This document shows positions 27,442 to 37,049 of a stretch of DNA of 64,000 bases, piece after piece; positions within the stretch are counted from its first letter, which is position 1; every line of letters begins with the position of its first letter. The position numbers were made by a program, and so were the translations under genes. The notes under the pieces are model-generated. The model searched no databases. It was not told the DNA's origin and saw only the letters and a list, made by a program, of their open reading frames with translations. This DNA is from Salipaludibacillus sp047795645 (GTDB lineage Bacteria > Bacillota > Bacilli > Bacillales > Salisediminibacteriaceae): positions 4,340,001 to 4,404,000 of the forward strand of contig NZ_CP181045.1 in assembly GCF_047795645.1 (NCBI RefSeq), written 5' to 3'.

Positions 27442-28515
27442 ATGAATAAGATAAAACAGAATGTGAAATGGGACAAGTTTATTATTTTAATTCTGACTAT
27501 TCTGATATCTATAGTGGTAGTTGCTTGTGGTAATTCAAATGAAGAAGCAGTCGCAGAATCAAGTGAAAATGGAGAGACGAATGATGAAATGAATGATAAT
27601 CAAAATGAAGAAAATGATGGATCAGAAGAACTCATTGAAGTTGAGCAGTTAACAAACTGGTATGCCCAAGCGGAACAAGGTGGACAATTTGCGGCGCATA
27701 TGGAAGGTTTCTACGAAGATGCGGGTCTAGACATGACAATTCAAGCAGGTGGGGGCGGTATTTCAAACGTGCAGCTAGTTGCCTCGGGTCAAGTTGATTT
27801 TGGAATGGGGTCCACAGATGAAATCATTTTATCGAGAGAAGAAGGAATTCCTTTGGTGGCAATTGCAGGAATATTTCAGCAAAGTCCACAGGCATTGATG
27901 TTTCATAAAGGGCAAGATATTGAAGATTTCGAGGATTTAAATGGTCGTGATGTCTATGTTGGTGCTGGGGCTTCATATTTTGAATTTATGAAAGCAGAAT
28001 TTGATCTTGATGTAAATGAGTTTGCATATACGGGTGATAGTACAACATTTATGCAAAATGAAGAAGCAGTTTCACAATCGTATATGACTTCAGAACCTTT
28101 TAACCTTGAAAAGGAAGGCATAGAAGTTGATTGGTTATTAAATGGCGATTCAGGATATGAAGTATATGGGAATTTATTATTCACAACCGAAGAGATGATA
28201 GAGGAGCAACCTGAAGTTGTCCGCGCGTATGTAGAAGCTTCCATTAAAGGATGGGAATACTATGAAGAACATCATGAAGAAGTGATTCCGTTTATCCAAG
28301 AATACAACCCTGAAATGTCCACGGAACAACTGGAATATAGTGCTGTGGCAATGCAACCACTTGTATACGGATATGATGCCGAAGAGTACGGTGTAGGTTA
28401 CATGACGGAAGAACGCTGGCAGAATATAATGGAAATTTTATATAACCTTGAATTAATTAGTGAGCAGCAAGATGTGACAGAAGCGTTTACGACAGAATTT
28501 TTACCAGGGAACTAA
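27442..28515 (+). CDS. ABC transporter substrate-binding lipoprotein (NMT1/SsuA-like)
   Basis: A 357-aa lipoprotein. The signal peptide ends VVVAC with the lipidated Cys, followed by an acidic Asn/Glu-rich linker. The binding domain has the NMT1/THI5-like features WYAQAEQGGQFAAHMEGFY, GGISNVQLVASGQVDFGMG and a DLNGRDVYVG segment. ATG 27442 follows GAGAGGGG. It captures the substrate for the ABC permease/ATPase pair encoded upstream. Proteins of this fold bind pyrimidine precursors, purine-like compounds or sulfonates. Confidence 0.9.
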   Translation: MNKIKQNVKWDKFIILILTILISIVVVACGNSNEEAVAESSENGETNDEMNDNQNEENDGSEELIEVEQLTNWYAQAEQGGQFAAHMEGFYEDAGLDMTIQAGGGGISNVQLVASGQVDFGMGSTDEIILSREEGIPLVAIAGIFQQSPQALMFHKGQDIEDFEDLNGRDVYVGAGASYFEFMKAEFDLDVNEFAYTGDSTTFMQNEEAVSQSYMTSEPFNLEKEGIEVDWLLNGDSGYEVYGNLLFTTEEMIEEQPEVVRAYVEASIKGWEYYEEHHEEVIPFIQEYNPEMSTEQLEYSAVAMQPLVYGYDAEEYGVGYMTEERWQNIMEILYNLELISEQQDVTEAFTTEFLPGN

Positions 28516-28526
28516 GAGATTGAACG

Positions 28527-28563
28527 AAAGGCAGCGAGGGAGGAAGTTCCCCCGTTGCTTTTT
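28527..28563 (+). terminator. terminator after the ABC binding-protein gene
   Basis: GCAGCG (28531-28536) pairs with CGTTGC (28553-28558), extended by GGG/CCC, and is followed by TTTTT. It ends the block that begins at the OHCU decarboxylase or first CodA-like gene. Confidence 0.8.
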
Positions 28564-28632
28564 AATCAAAAGTAGAATGAAAGATTATTTAATCTTGCTT
28601 TACATTAAATTACTAGAGAAGGAGTGGAAGTA

Positions 28633-29439
28633 TTGTTTACTCGCTATGAAGGAAATGCATGGGAAGAATATTTTTTACCTAGATTAAGTTTTAAAGAAGT
28701 TCAAGAAATGGATAAAGAAAATGCACTTATTGTTTTACCGATTGGTGCTGTTGAACAGCATGGCTCTCACTTGCCATTAATGACCGATTCATTAATAGGA
28801 GAGGCTTCCATAACAAAAACGATGGAATATCTTACTCCAGACAGTAACATTTGGTTAATTCCACCGCTATCATATGGGAAAAGTAATGAACATTTAGATT
28901 TTCCTGGAACGATCTCCTTATCATCTGCAAATTTACAAGGAGTCATCATCGACATTGCAAGGAGTTTGTCAAGGAGTGGATTTAGAAGACTAGTCTTATT
29001 TAATTCTCATGGAGGAAATATTGATTTGCTGAATATGGTAGCGCGTGAAATTCATATTGAAACAGAAATGATGGTATTTATTACATCATCAGGTTCGGCA
29101 GATAAAAGTGATATTTTCACGGAAGAAGAATTGAAGTGGGGTATTCACGGCGGTGATGTTGAAACATCAATGATAATGGCGGTAAAGCCGTCATGGGTTC
29201 GTGAAGAATATTTAACGGCAGAATTTCCTCCATTAAAAGAGTTCGACTATTTAAGTTTAAAGGGGAAAGTTAGAATTGCGTGGAAGATAAATGATCTATC
29301 AAAAAGTGGAATAGCAGGAAATGCAACAAAAGCAACACCTAAAAAAGGGGAAATAGTGTTTATCCGGTCTGCTGAAGAAATGGCAATAGCATTGAAAGAA
29401 ATGGCAGAATTTGAAATTGAACAGTTGTTAGAAGATTAA
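28633..29439 (+). CDS. creatininase family protein
   Basis: A 268-aa member of the creatinine amidohydrolase family. The metal-binding motifs are all present: GAVEQHGSHLPLMTD (Glu, His, Asp), FNSHGGNIDLL (His) and HGGDVETS (Glu). TTG 28633 is favoured because AAGGAG lies 8 nt upstream; the GTG at 28624 overlaps the SD. Members hydrolyse creatinine, formamidopyrimidines or other cyclic and linear amides. Next to two CodA-like enzymes (some of which deaminate creatinine) and pucF, it probably opens or hydrolyses a ring in the same pathway. It has its own terminators on both sides. Confidence 0.87.
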   Translation: MFTRYEGNAWEEYFLPRLSFKEVQEMDKENALIVLPIGAVEQHGSHLPLMTDSLIGEASITKTMEYLTPDSNIWLIPPLSYGKSNEHLDFPGTISLSSANLQGVIIDIARSLSRSGFRRLVLFNSHGGNIDLLNMVAREIHIETEMMVFITSSGSADKSDIFTEEELKWGIHGGDVETSMIMAVKPSWVREEYLTAEFPPLKEFDYLSLKGKVRIAWKINDLSKSGIAGNATKATPKKGEIVFIRSAEEMAIALKEMAEFEIEQLLED

Positions 29440-29485
29440 GTAATCTGAAAAAAAGTAAAAAATATAAAACTGCTAATAAAATAAT

Positions 29486-29554
29486 ATAGAGCTTCCTTCA
29501 ATGCTAATGCGGTGTCTGCCTCGTTGTCAACATTGTAAAAGGAAGCTCTATTTT
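29486..29554 (+). terminator. terminator after the creatininase-family gene
   Basis: A 13-bp stem ATAGAGCTTCCTT / AAGGAAGCTCTAT (29486-29498 with 29539-29551) with inner CAATG/CATTG pairing and a TTTT tail. The loop is long (about 27 nt). Confidence 0.75.
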
Positions 29555-29656
29555 AGTGATTATATATAATAATAACCGTCTTTTTTAGATACTTTATATG
29601 ATGTATTTCCTCGTTTTTTTTCTTACAATACAAGTAGATAGAAAGGAGTGAGTGCA

Positions 29657-30898
29657 TTGATCGTAACTTCTAAAATTAATGAACACCGGTTGTGGAAAAC
29701 ATTAATGGAATTAGCTGAGATAGGAGCTAGTCCGAATAAAGAAGAAGGCGTAACAAGACTATCCTTAACAAAAGAAGAGTTAGAGGCGAAGCAATATATC
29801 ATTCAACTAATGAAAGATATCGGATTGGAGGTGCGAATGGATGCAGTGGGCAACGTGATCGGGAAATTACTTGGAACGGATCCATTGGCCTCCTCGGTGA
29901 TGGTCGGCTCACATACAGATACTGTTTTTCATGGCGGAAGATTTGATGGTTCTTTGGGGGTACTTGGAGCGATAGAAGCTGTTCGTACTATTAAAGAAGC
30001 AAATATGAAATTGAAACATTCAATTGAAGTTGTTTCGTTCACGGATGAAGAGGGTTCGAGATTTGGTACAGGATATATTGGTAGTAAAGCGATGGCGGGT
30101 GTATTGAAGGAAGAGACGTTTGAATTAAAAGATAAAAGTGGGGTTTCTTATAGGGAAGCATTTTTACATGCTAAACTAGATCCAACGAAATATAAGGAAG
30201 CGATTCGTAAACCTGAAGAAATAAAAGCATACATTGAAATGCATATTGAGCAAGCGAAAGTTTTGGAAGAGAGTGATTTATCTGTTGGGATTGTCACAGA
30301 TATTCAAGGTCCAGTCTGGCTTGATGTTACGTTAGTGGGTGATGCTGATCATGCAGGTGCGACACCAATGACGATGAGGAAAGATGCTTCTATTGCGATG
30401 GCAGAAGTGATGATTGAAGTCGAAAAAATCGCGCAATGTCATGGTGGAGTTGGGACTGTGGGTTATGTAAAGGTTGAACCTGGTGGAGTAAATATTATTC
30501 CGGGGAAAGCTTCATTTACAATTGATCTTAGACATGTCAATAAAATGGAACGCAGTAAAATGGTGAAAGAAATATATCAATCTGTTAGTAAAAGTTGTGA
30601 AAAGCGAATGATAGAATGGCACATTGATGTGAAGAAAGAGGTAGATCCCACGTCTTGTTCACCAGATATTGTGAAGTCTTTGGAAGAAGCGTGTATCCAC
30701 CTAAATTTCCCAGTCAAAAAATTGCAGTGTGGAGCGGGGCATGATTCCTTGATCATGTCGGAGATCACGGAAATGGGAATGATTTTTGTTCGATCGAAAG
30801 ACGGTATGAGCCATAATCCAAAGGAATGGTCAAGTAGAGAGGATTGTGCTGATGGTACAGCATTATTGTTTCAATCACTAATAAAGCTAGCGAAATAA
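29657..30898 (+). CDS. pucF: allantoate amidohydrolase (M20 family)
   Basis: A 413-aa M20/AllC-type metalloamidase producing ureidoglycine, CO2 and ammonia from allantoate. Motifs: GSHTDTVFHGGRFDGSLGV (metal His and Asp), FTDEEGSRFG (Glu-Glu), EMHIEQAKVLEE (His) and the C-terminal GAGHDSLIMS. N-carbamoyl-L-amino-acid hydrolases share these, but adjacency to pucG points to allantoate. TTG 29657 has AAAGGAG 8 nt upstream; GTG 29648 overlaps the SD. It is cotranscribed with pucG (20-nt gap). Confidence 0.92.
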   Translation: MIVTSKINEHRLWKTLMELAEIGASPNKEEGVTRLSLTKEELEAKQYIIQLMKDIGLEVRMDAVGNVIGKLLGTDPLASSVMVGSHTDTVFHGGRFDGSLGVLGAIEAVRTIKEANMKLKHSIEVVSFTDEEGSRFGTGYIGSKAMAGVLKEETFELKDKSGVSYREAFLHAKLDPTKYKEAIRKPEEIKAYIEMHIEQAKVLEESDLSVGIVTDIQGPVWLDVTLVGDADHAGATPMTMRKDASIAMAEVMIEVEKIAQCHGGVGTVGYVKVEPGGVNIIPGKASFTIDLRHVNKMERSKMVKEIYQSVSKSCEKRMIEWHIDVKKEVDPTSCSPDIVKSLEEACIHLNFPVKKLQCGAGHDSLIMSEITEMGMIFVRSKDGMSHNPKEWSSREDCADGTALLFQSLIKLAK

Positions 30899-30918
30899 CA
30901 GCAAAGGAGTGTGGCCTA

Positions 30919-32184
30919 ATGCAACAGACTCAAGCACTAACAATTCCAGCCAGAACAATTATGACACCAGGACCTGTTGAAGCAGAACCAAGTGTATTAA
31001 GGGCAATGTCATCATCTATTTTAGGCCAGTTTGATCCAAGTTTTACACATATTATGAATGAAACGATGGTTTCGTTACGTAAAGTGCTGCAAACCGACAA
31101 CCACTGGGCATTTCCAGTTGACGGCACTTCAAGAGCTGGGATAGAAGCGATGCTTTGTAGCGTGATCGAGGAAGGAGATCGTGTTCTTATCCCGTGTTTT
31201 GGCCGTTTTGGTTATTTATTAACAGAAATAGCTGAGAGATGTGGAGCTGATGTACACCTCATCGAATGTGAATGGGGAAAAGTATTTGAACCAGAGGAAG
31301 TTATAGCTGAAATTAAAAAGATACAGCCAAAAGTTGTCACAATGGTTCATGGTGATACATCGACTGGTCGTATGCAACCTTTAAAGGAAATTGGTCATGC
31401 ATGTCGGGAGATGGATGCTTTATTCATCGTGGACGCTGTAGCAACGGTAGCGGGTACCGAAGTGAAAACAGATGAGTGGAAAATTGATGGTTTAATTACG
31501 GGAACACAAAAATGTTTGTCTGTCCCTTCAGGAATGGCGCCGCTAACTTATAATCATCGTATTGAAAAGATCCTAAAAGAGCGAAAGTCAATTGAAAGAG
31601 GACTCGTTTCTCCTTCAGAAAATAAGGGCAATTCTTCGAAAATTGATAGAAGAATTAGAAGTAATTATTTAGATTTAAGCCAGCTTCAGGATTATTGGGG
31701 GCCAGCAAGATTGAATCATCATACAGAAGCAACTTCTATGGTATACGGGTTATATGAAGGCCTTCGTATTATTTTAAATGAAGGGTTACAAAACCGTTTC
31801 GATCGTCATCGAATGAATGAACAGGCGCTTGTTGCTGGTTTACAAGCAATGGGTCTGTCATTATTTGGTGATCCTACAGTAAAACTACCGACGGTGACGT
31901 GTGTGCTGATTCCAGAAAAAGTTGACGGTGAATCGGTGAGGTCGATGTTGCTCCAAGAGTTCGGTATTGAAATAGCAAGTTCATTCGGACCATTACATGG
32001 AAAAATATTGCGAATAGGAACGATGGGATACAGCTGCCAAAAGAGAAATATTTTGTTGACTTTATCAGCTCTCGAAGCGGTCCTCATTAGACACGATGCA
32101 AATGTAAATAAAGGTCACGGAGTGCAGGCTGCTATGGATGTATATCAAGAGAGGGAAATGAAAGCGGAGATTGTTCAGGGCTGA
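30919..32184 (+). CDS. pucG: (S)-ureidoglycine-glyoxylate aminotransferase
   Basis: A 421-aa class V PLP-dependent aminotransferase that turns ureidoglycine and glyoxylate into oxalurate and glycine. It opens TIMTPGPVEAEPSVLRAM and has HGDTSTGRMQPL, the DAVATVAG Asp that contacts PLP nitrogen, and the Schiff-base Lys in GTQKCLSVPSG. AAAGGAGTG precedes ATG 30919. Pairing with pucF is as in B. subtilis, where PucG was shown to have this activity. A very strong terminator follows. Confidence 0.93.
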   Translation: MQQTQALTIPARTIMTPGPVEAEPSVLRAMSSSILGQFDPSFTHIMNETMVSLRKVLQTDNHWAFPVDGTSRAGIEAMLCSVIEEGDRVLIPCFGRFGYLLTEIAERCGADVHLIECEWGKVFEPEEVIAEIKKIQPKVVTMVHGDTSTGRMQPLKEIGHACREMDALFIVDAVATVAGTEVKTDEWKIDGLITGTQKCLSVPSGMAPLTYNHRIEKILKERKSIERGLVSPSENKGNSSKIDRRIRSNYLDLSQLQDYWGPARLNHHTEATSMVYGLYEGLRIILNEGLQNRFDRHRMNEQALVAGLQAMGLSLFGDPTVKLPTVTCVLIPEKVDGESVRSMLLQEFGIEIASSFGPLHGKILRIGTMGYSCQKRNILLTLSALEAVLIRHDANVNKGHGVQAAMDVYQEREMKAEIVQG

Positions 32185-32241
32185 ATGTGTATGGAAATTA
32201 GGTGTAGATTCATTAAAATGATTGCTTCGAAGGGGATAGGA

Positions 32242-32302
32242 ACACCGAATACTCTGCAGTTGAAAAGTAATTTTTCGGCTGCAGAGTATTCGGTGTTTTT
32301 TT
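32242..32302 (+). terminator. strong terminator after pucFG
   Basis: An 18-bp perfect stem (32242-32259 with 32279-32296) followed by seven T residues. It closes the purine island. Confidence 0.95.
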
Positions 32303-32448
32303 GGAGGAGCATAGAAATTACTTTAACTTTGAAATACATAAATGTCCTTGTTTTACAAACAATAATGAATGCTTGATTGTGCTGAGAAGCTTACCAATCA
32401 AAAAATTTTTAAGTGCGATGGGCATAAAAATTCAAAGGAGAGGCTGCT

Positions 32449-32679
32449 ATGGATGAGAGAAAACGAGGTAAGAAAGAAAATGGAAATAAAGAAGTTAGAA
32501 ATTATCAACCTTCTGATTATGAAAAATCTGATGATCAATCTAAAGGGTTGGCTGTTACACATGAACAGGTTTCTGATACTTTCACTGAAGGTACAATTGA
32601 TGGGAAAATTGATAAAGTAGACGAAGAAGGAAACTTGATAAGTCATGAGGGAGAAAATCTCACAAAAAAGGGTGAATAA
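32449..32679 (+). CDS. small hydrophilic YozQ-like protein
   Basis: A 76-aa highly charged protein without membrane segments. The core RNYQPSDYEKSDDQSKGLA followed by VTHEQVSDTFTEGTIDGKID resembles the Bacillus YozQ/DUF4025 family, recalled from memory. ATG 32449 has AAAGGAGAGG 7 nt upstream. Function is unknown. It stands alone between two terminators. Confidence 0.75.
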   Translation: MDERKRGKKENGNKEVRNYQPSDYEKSDDQSKGLAVTHEQVSDTFTEGTIDGKIDKVDEEGNLISHEGENLTKKGE

Positions 32680-32708
32680 ACTTCCTTAGTAAAGACATAA
32701 CTATGGAT

Positions 32709-32736
32709 GGCATCGGACAAATTGTCGGTGCCTTTT
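32709..32736 (+). terminator. terminator after the YozQ-like gene
   Basis: GGCATCGGACA pairs with TGTCGGTGCC (one bulge, one G-T) and is followed by TTTT. Confidence 0.7.
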
Positions 32737-32870
32737 ATCTGTAGGGATCAAAAAGATATTTCAATATATTACACTTTATTTACAATGCAATAGAATGATA
32801 GACTTTTCTGCTTGACATGATAAAATAGAATAAAGAATAAATAGGTCGGAAAAGAAGAGGAGGGATCCAG

Positions 32871-33497
32871 ATGAAACTTTGGTTTAAGAAAGTCTCGGCT
32901 GTATTAATTACGATAATGACATTAGGGATGTATATTCCACCCACATATATGGATGCAAACGCAGAAGATGAGAACGATAATATCTTTCCAGGAAGTGATG
33001 GTGTACAGGAAAAAGAGCTTTCTTTTGCTGATGTAGAAGAATCTGATTCTACCCTTTCCGATTCGGACGAAGACTTTTCCGGTTTTGAATCTAGTGAAGA
33101 CTATATTCATTTATTTACTGAGCAAGCAAGAGAACAGACATTTTCTAAACTGGGTCCCCGAATAGCAAATAAAGTTGAAGACGATTTCATGGCGGAAGTA
33201 TTTCCCGGTATGGAAGAAGTTATCACAGGCATTTTGGATGATATAGATGAAGAAGAGTTTCCTTATTTAAAAATAAATGAGCAAAAGACTTCCGTAAATG
33301 GTGAAAAGATTTTTAATATATATGATAATCAGTCGAAACAGGATGTGGCAAGGTTCCATGTCCGGCGTGACCTTCGCCCCAAAGAAGGTTATTGGTTTAA
33401 CTTTCATTACCACTTGCGTGATGACAACTACGAAGAACACCACTCGATTGGTGATATTTACTGGGATAAAAATACACCACCAAAGTGGATGTCATAA
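32871..33497 (+). CDS. ypjP: YpjP-like exported protein
   Basis: A 208-aa protein. An N-terminal signal sequence (residues 1-31, ending near DANA) precedes an acidic Asp/Ser-rich stretch. The C-terminal domain has FSKLGPRIANKVEDDF and ends FHVRRDLRPKEGYWFNFHYH..IYWDKNTPPKWMS, which closely matches B. subtilis YpjP. Function is unknown. SD GGAGGG lies 8 nt upstream of the ATG. It is monocistronic with a terminator immediately downstream. Confidence 0.88.
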   Translation: MKLWFKKVSAVLITIMTLGMYIPPTYMDANAEDENDNIFPGSDGVQEKELSFADVEESDSTLSDSDEDFSGFESSEDYIHLFTEQAREQTFSKLGPRIANKVEDDFMAEVFPGMEEVITGILDDIDEEEFPYLKINEQKTSVNGEKIFNIYDNQSKQDVARFHVRRDLRPKEGYWFNFHYHLRDDNYEEHHSIGDIYWDKNTPPKWMS

Positions 33498-33505
33498 CTA
33501 AACAG

Positions 33506-33538
33506 AAAGAATGTACAAATGATGTACATTCTTTTTTT
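33506..33538 (+). terminator. terminator after ypjP
   Basis: AAAGAATGTACA / TGTACATTCTTT stem (12 bp, 5-nt loop) followed by a T-run. Confidence 0.9.
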
Positions 33539-33712
33539 AGTTTTTTGAACTTTAATGTTTTAATCTGAATGTTCCGCAGCTCCTACTAAGTAACTATTGA
33601 AATATGATCTGACTGTAAATTTAACTAAAATAGTGAGAAATATTTGAATTTAATTCAGAATATTAGCATAATAGAACTACTAAGGTACGTGGAGAGTGGA
33701 GGAGGTTCAGTT

Positions 33713-36700
33713 GTGGCAATGAAAATGGTCACCAGCTATTTGGCGATAATGTTATTTTTTCTCATTTTAGGATCTACTGCTGAAGCGTCTTCCTCTATAG
33801 AATTAATAGACTCAGTCGAATCGATTGAATTAAATAGTGAAATAGAAATACTTGAAGATCAAAATAACGAATGGGATATAGAAAAAATTATGTCCGGAGA
33901 TCTCGATAATGAGTTTATAAAAAATGACGGCGACGTTCCTAGTTACGGATACAGCTCTACTATTTATTGGGTTCGTTTCCAAGTAATTAATCATTCTGAT
34001 CATAACAATTGGTTTCTTGAACTAGACAATCCAACAATGGACGTGGTGACACTATATGATCCCTACTCCTCCGATGAAGAAATAAAAGAAAGAGAAACAG
34101 GAGATCTTTATCCGTTTGCTCAACGTGAGATCGATAATCGTAATTTTATTTTTCAAATAGGTGAATTGACAGATGAAGTTCAAGTCTACTACCTTCGTTT
34201 TGAGACAGAAGGGGCTATGCAACTTCCTTTAACGATAAGAAATCAAGAGGCGCTAATAGCAAAAACTCAAATCGATTATGTGATAATAGGATTATTATGT
34301 GGACTCGCTATAGTGATGGCAATTTATAATTTATTTATCTATTTTTCATTGCGACATTTCAGTTATTTATTTTACGTTTTATTTATACTTGTTAATTTAT
34401 TCACTTATTTATCATTTACGGGAGTTGCCTATCAATTTTTTTGGCCAGAAGCTGTTTGGTGGAACAATCGTGCGATTATATTTTTTATGTGCGGCGGAAA
34501 CATCTTAGCCTTATTGTTTACGAATAGTTTCTTAGATATGAAAAAAAGACTCTCACGTCCAGCTCATTGGCTACAATTGATCATAGGGTTAAACGTGGCA
34601 ATATTAATTATATTACTTTTTTCTTATTCAGTTGCTTTGAACCTTATTGTAGTTGCTTCAATTACCTCTGTTGTATTTATTATTTCAGTTGCTTTTAAGA
34701 GTATAAAGCAAGGCTTTCGTCCAGCCCGTTATTTCTTCGCTGCTTGGCATATATTTGTGATTGGTGTGGTGGTGTCCATTTTGACTGACACAGGGGCAAT
34801 CCCGCTAACTTTCATCACAAAATATGCTTGGCAAATAACAACGTCCGTTGAACTGGTCCTACTTTCCTTTGCTTTAGCTGATAAAATTAATACGATGCGG
34901 TACGAAAAAGAAAAAGCAGAGCAGGAGTTAATTGAAAGTCAGCAAAAAATTCTCGAAAATTTGAAAAAAACAGACAAATTGAAGGATGAATTTCTCACTG
35001 TTACTTCCCATGAATTGAAAACACCATTAAATGGGATCATTGGAATTGCGGAATCAATGTACGATGGCGCTTCAGGAAAGCTCGATGACTTGCTTAAATA
35101 TAACTTGTCAATGATTATCGTTAGTGGTAAAAGGCTCAATCATTTGGTTAATGATATTCTCGATTTTTCGAAATTAAATAATAATGATATGGAACTTAAA
35201 TTGAAGAAGGTGCATGTAAAAGAAGTGACAGATGTTGTTGTGACGATTTGCCAAACGCTTGTGAAAGGGAAAGATATTAAAGTGATTAATAAGGTGAATC
35301 AACACCTTCCGCCCGTTTTAGCTGATGAAAACAGGTTACAGCAAATTCTATATAACCTTATTGGAAATGGCATTAAATACACAAAAAATGGAGAGATTAC
35401 AATTCGAGCTGTTCAGAAAGATCAATATTTGAAAGTATATGTCCAAGATACAGGCATAGGGATACCTAAAAAATATATTGAGACAATTTTTCTTCCTTTT
35501 TATCGTGGGCGATACAAATCAGAACAAGAGGATGGAACAGGAATTGGCTTAAATGTTACAAAGCGTCTTGTGGAATTACAGAATGGACAAGTTCTCGTGG
35601 AGTCAGAAGTGGGAAAAGGTTCGACATTTATGTTTACGTTACCACTTTTCAATGAATCTGTATCAACTTCAGAAGTAATAAATCCTGAAGAGTTGTTTCT
35701 AAATGAATCAATTAGTACATCATTTTTTTCTAGCAGAAAGCCACATACTTCGTCAGAAAAAAAGGCAACGATTTTAGTGGCAGACGACGACCCAGTGAAT
35801 CAACAAGTATTGATTAATTATCTTTCTTTAGAAGGGTATCAGGTTGATACAACGAGTGATGGGGATGAGGCATTGGAATTGATCGAGGAAGGTCGTACAT
35901 ATGATCTAGTCATGTTAGATGTGATGATGCCTAAAATATCGGGATATAAAGTTTGTCAAAGGTTACGAGAAAAATATTCATTGTCAGAGTTACCAGTGTT
36001 AATGTTAACAGCGAAAAATCAAGTAGAAGATCGTATTACTGCGTTTGAGGTAGGAGCAAATGATTATTTAGCGAAGCCTTCAGATAAAAGAGAGTTATTG
36101 TCTCGAACTAAGACGTTGATCCGATTAAAGCAGGCTGATAAAGAAATTAAAGACAGAGCGGAGGAGTTAAAAAATATAAATATCAAATTAAAAAACTTAA
36201 ATAATGATCTAGAAGATAAAGTGGATGCGAGAACGAAAGAATTAGCAGAGAGAAATGAGCAATTAATCGAATCAAATCAAGAATTAATTGACATGGAAAA
36301 AGGTAGAGTTCATTTACTATCGAATATTTCTCATGAATTAGGAACGCCTATCACGTTTTTACAAGGCTACGTGCAAACGGTTAAGGAAGGATACATTGAT
36401 GCTGGCAACTTGAAATACTTAAATATTGTAGAAAATAAGGTGAAATTATTAGATCGTCTTATTAATGATTTGTTTGACCTTGTAAAGTTTGAATCTGGAA
36501 AAATGAGATTAAATATTGAAAATATTGAACTTGAACCATGGCTATTAGATGTGTATAACAGATTTGAATTAGAAGTGAATCAAAGTAATATAAATCTTAT
36601 AAAAACGAATGTAAACTATCTACATAGAGTGGATACAACTATTCTCCTTATTGATATTGAGAGAATGGATCAGGTTTTTTCTAATTTGATCTCTAATGCG

Positions 36701-37045
36701 ATCAAACACACTTCCTCTGGTGGAGTGATCACGATTTCAGCGGAGGTATCAAAAAATAAGCGAAACAATAAAACGTTTGAGTTTGATGGTATGGTAGTTA
36801 TTGAGGTAAAGGATAACGGAATTGGCATCGATCAATCGACATTGCCCCACATATTTGAACGATTTTATAAAGGGAGCAATTATTCTGGTGATAGTGGGAC
36901 AGGGTTAGGTTTAGCGATAACGAAAGAAATTATTGAATATCATAAAGGCGAAATATGGGTTGAAAGTTCAGCGGAAACAGGGACTTCTTTTTTTGTCTCG
37001 TTGCCAGTTGTTTTCAAAGATTCAGTGAAAAACGAAGGGGTGTGA
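33713..37045 (+). CDS. 7TM-DISM sensor with two histidine kinase modules and an internal receiver
   Basis: An 1110-aa hybrid sensor. Order: signal sequence (about 1-27); extracellular 7TMR-DISM-type beta domain (about 30-165); seven hydrophobic segments (about 185-400); first HisKA with His433 in SHELKTPLNG and its ATPase (DTGIGIP, GTGIGL); receiver domain with phospho-Asp736 in VMLDVMMPK; coiled coil (about 800-850); second HisKA with His874 in SHELGTPITF and its ATPase (DNGIGID, GTGLGL). GTG 33713 has GGAGGAGG 7 nt upstream, better than TTG 33644. The response regulator gene follows 4 nt later. DISM domains often sense carbohydrates or small ligands; the signal here is unknown. Confidence 0.9.
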   Translation: MAMKMVTSYLAIMLFFLILGSTAEASSSIELIDSVESIELNSEIEILEDQNNEWDIEKIMSGDLDNEFIKNDGDVPSYGYSSTIYWVRFQVINHSDHNNWFLELDNPTMDVVTLYDPYSSDEEIKERETGDLYPFAQREIDNRNFIFQIGELTDEVQVYYLRFETEGAMQLPLTIRNQEALIAKTQIDYVIIGLLCGLAIVMAIYNLFIYFSLRHFSYLFYVLFILVNLFTYLSFTGVAYQFFWPEAVWWNNRAIIFFMCGGNILALLFTNSFLDMKKRLSRPAHWLQLIIGLNVAILIILLFSYSVALNLIVVASITSVVFIISVAFKSIKQGFRPARYFFAAWHIFVIGVVVSILTDTGAIPLTFITKYAWQITTSVELVLLSFALADKINTMRYEKEKAEQELIESQQKILENLKKTDKLKDEFLTVTSHELKTPLNGIIGIAESMYDGASGKLDDLLKYNLSMIIVSGKRLNHLVNDILDFSKLNNNDMELKLKKVHVKEVTDVVVTICQTLVKGKDIKVINKVNQHLPPVLADENRLQQILYNLIGNGIKYTKNGEITIRAVQKDQYLKVYVQDTGIGIPKKYIETIFLPFYRGRYKSEQEDGTGIGLNVTKRLVELQNGQVLVESEVGKGSTFMFTLPLFNESVSTSEVINPEELFLNESISTSFFSSRKPHTSSEKKATILVADDDPVNQQVLINYLSLEGYQVDTTSDGDEALELIEEGRTYDLVMLDVMMPKISGYKVCQRLREKYSLSELPVLMLTAKNQVEDRITAFEVGANDYLAKPSDKRELLSRTKTLIRLKQADKEIKDRAEELKNINIKLKNLNNDLEDKVDARTKELAERNEQLIESNQELIDMEKGRVHLLSNISHELGTPITFLQGYVQTVKEGYIDAGNLKYLNIVENKVKLLDRLINDLFDLVKFESGKMRLNIENIELEPWLLDVYNRFELEVNQSNINLIKTNVNYLHRVDTTILLIDIERMDQVFSNLISNAIKHTSSGGVITISAEVSKNKRNNKTFEFDGMVVIEVKDNGIGIDQSTLPHIFERFYKGSNYSGDSGTGLGLAITKEIIEYHKGEIWVESSAETGTSFFVSLPVVFKDSVKNEGV

Positions 37046-37049
37046 GTAA

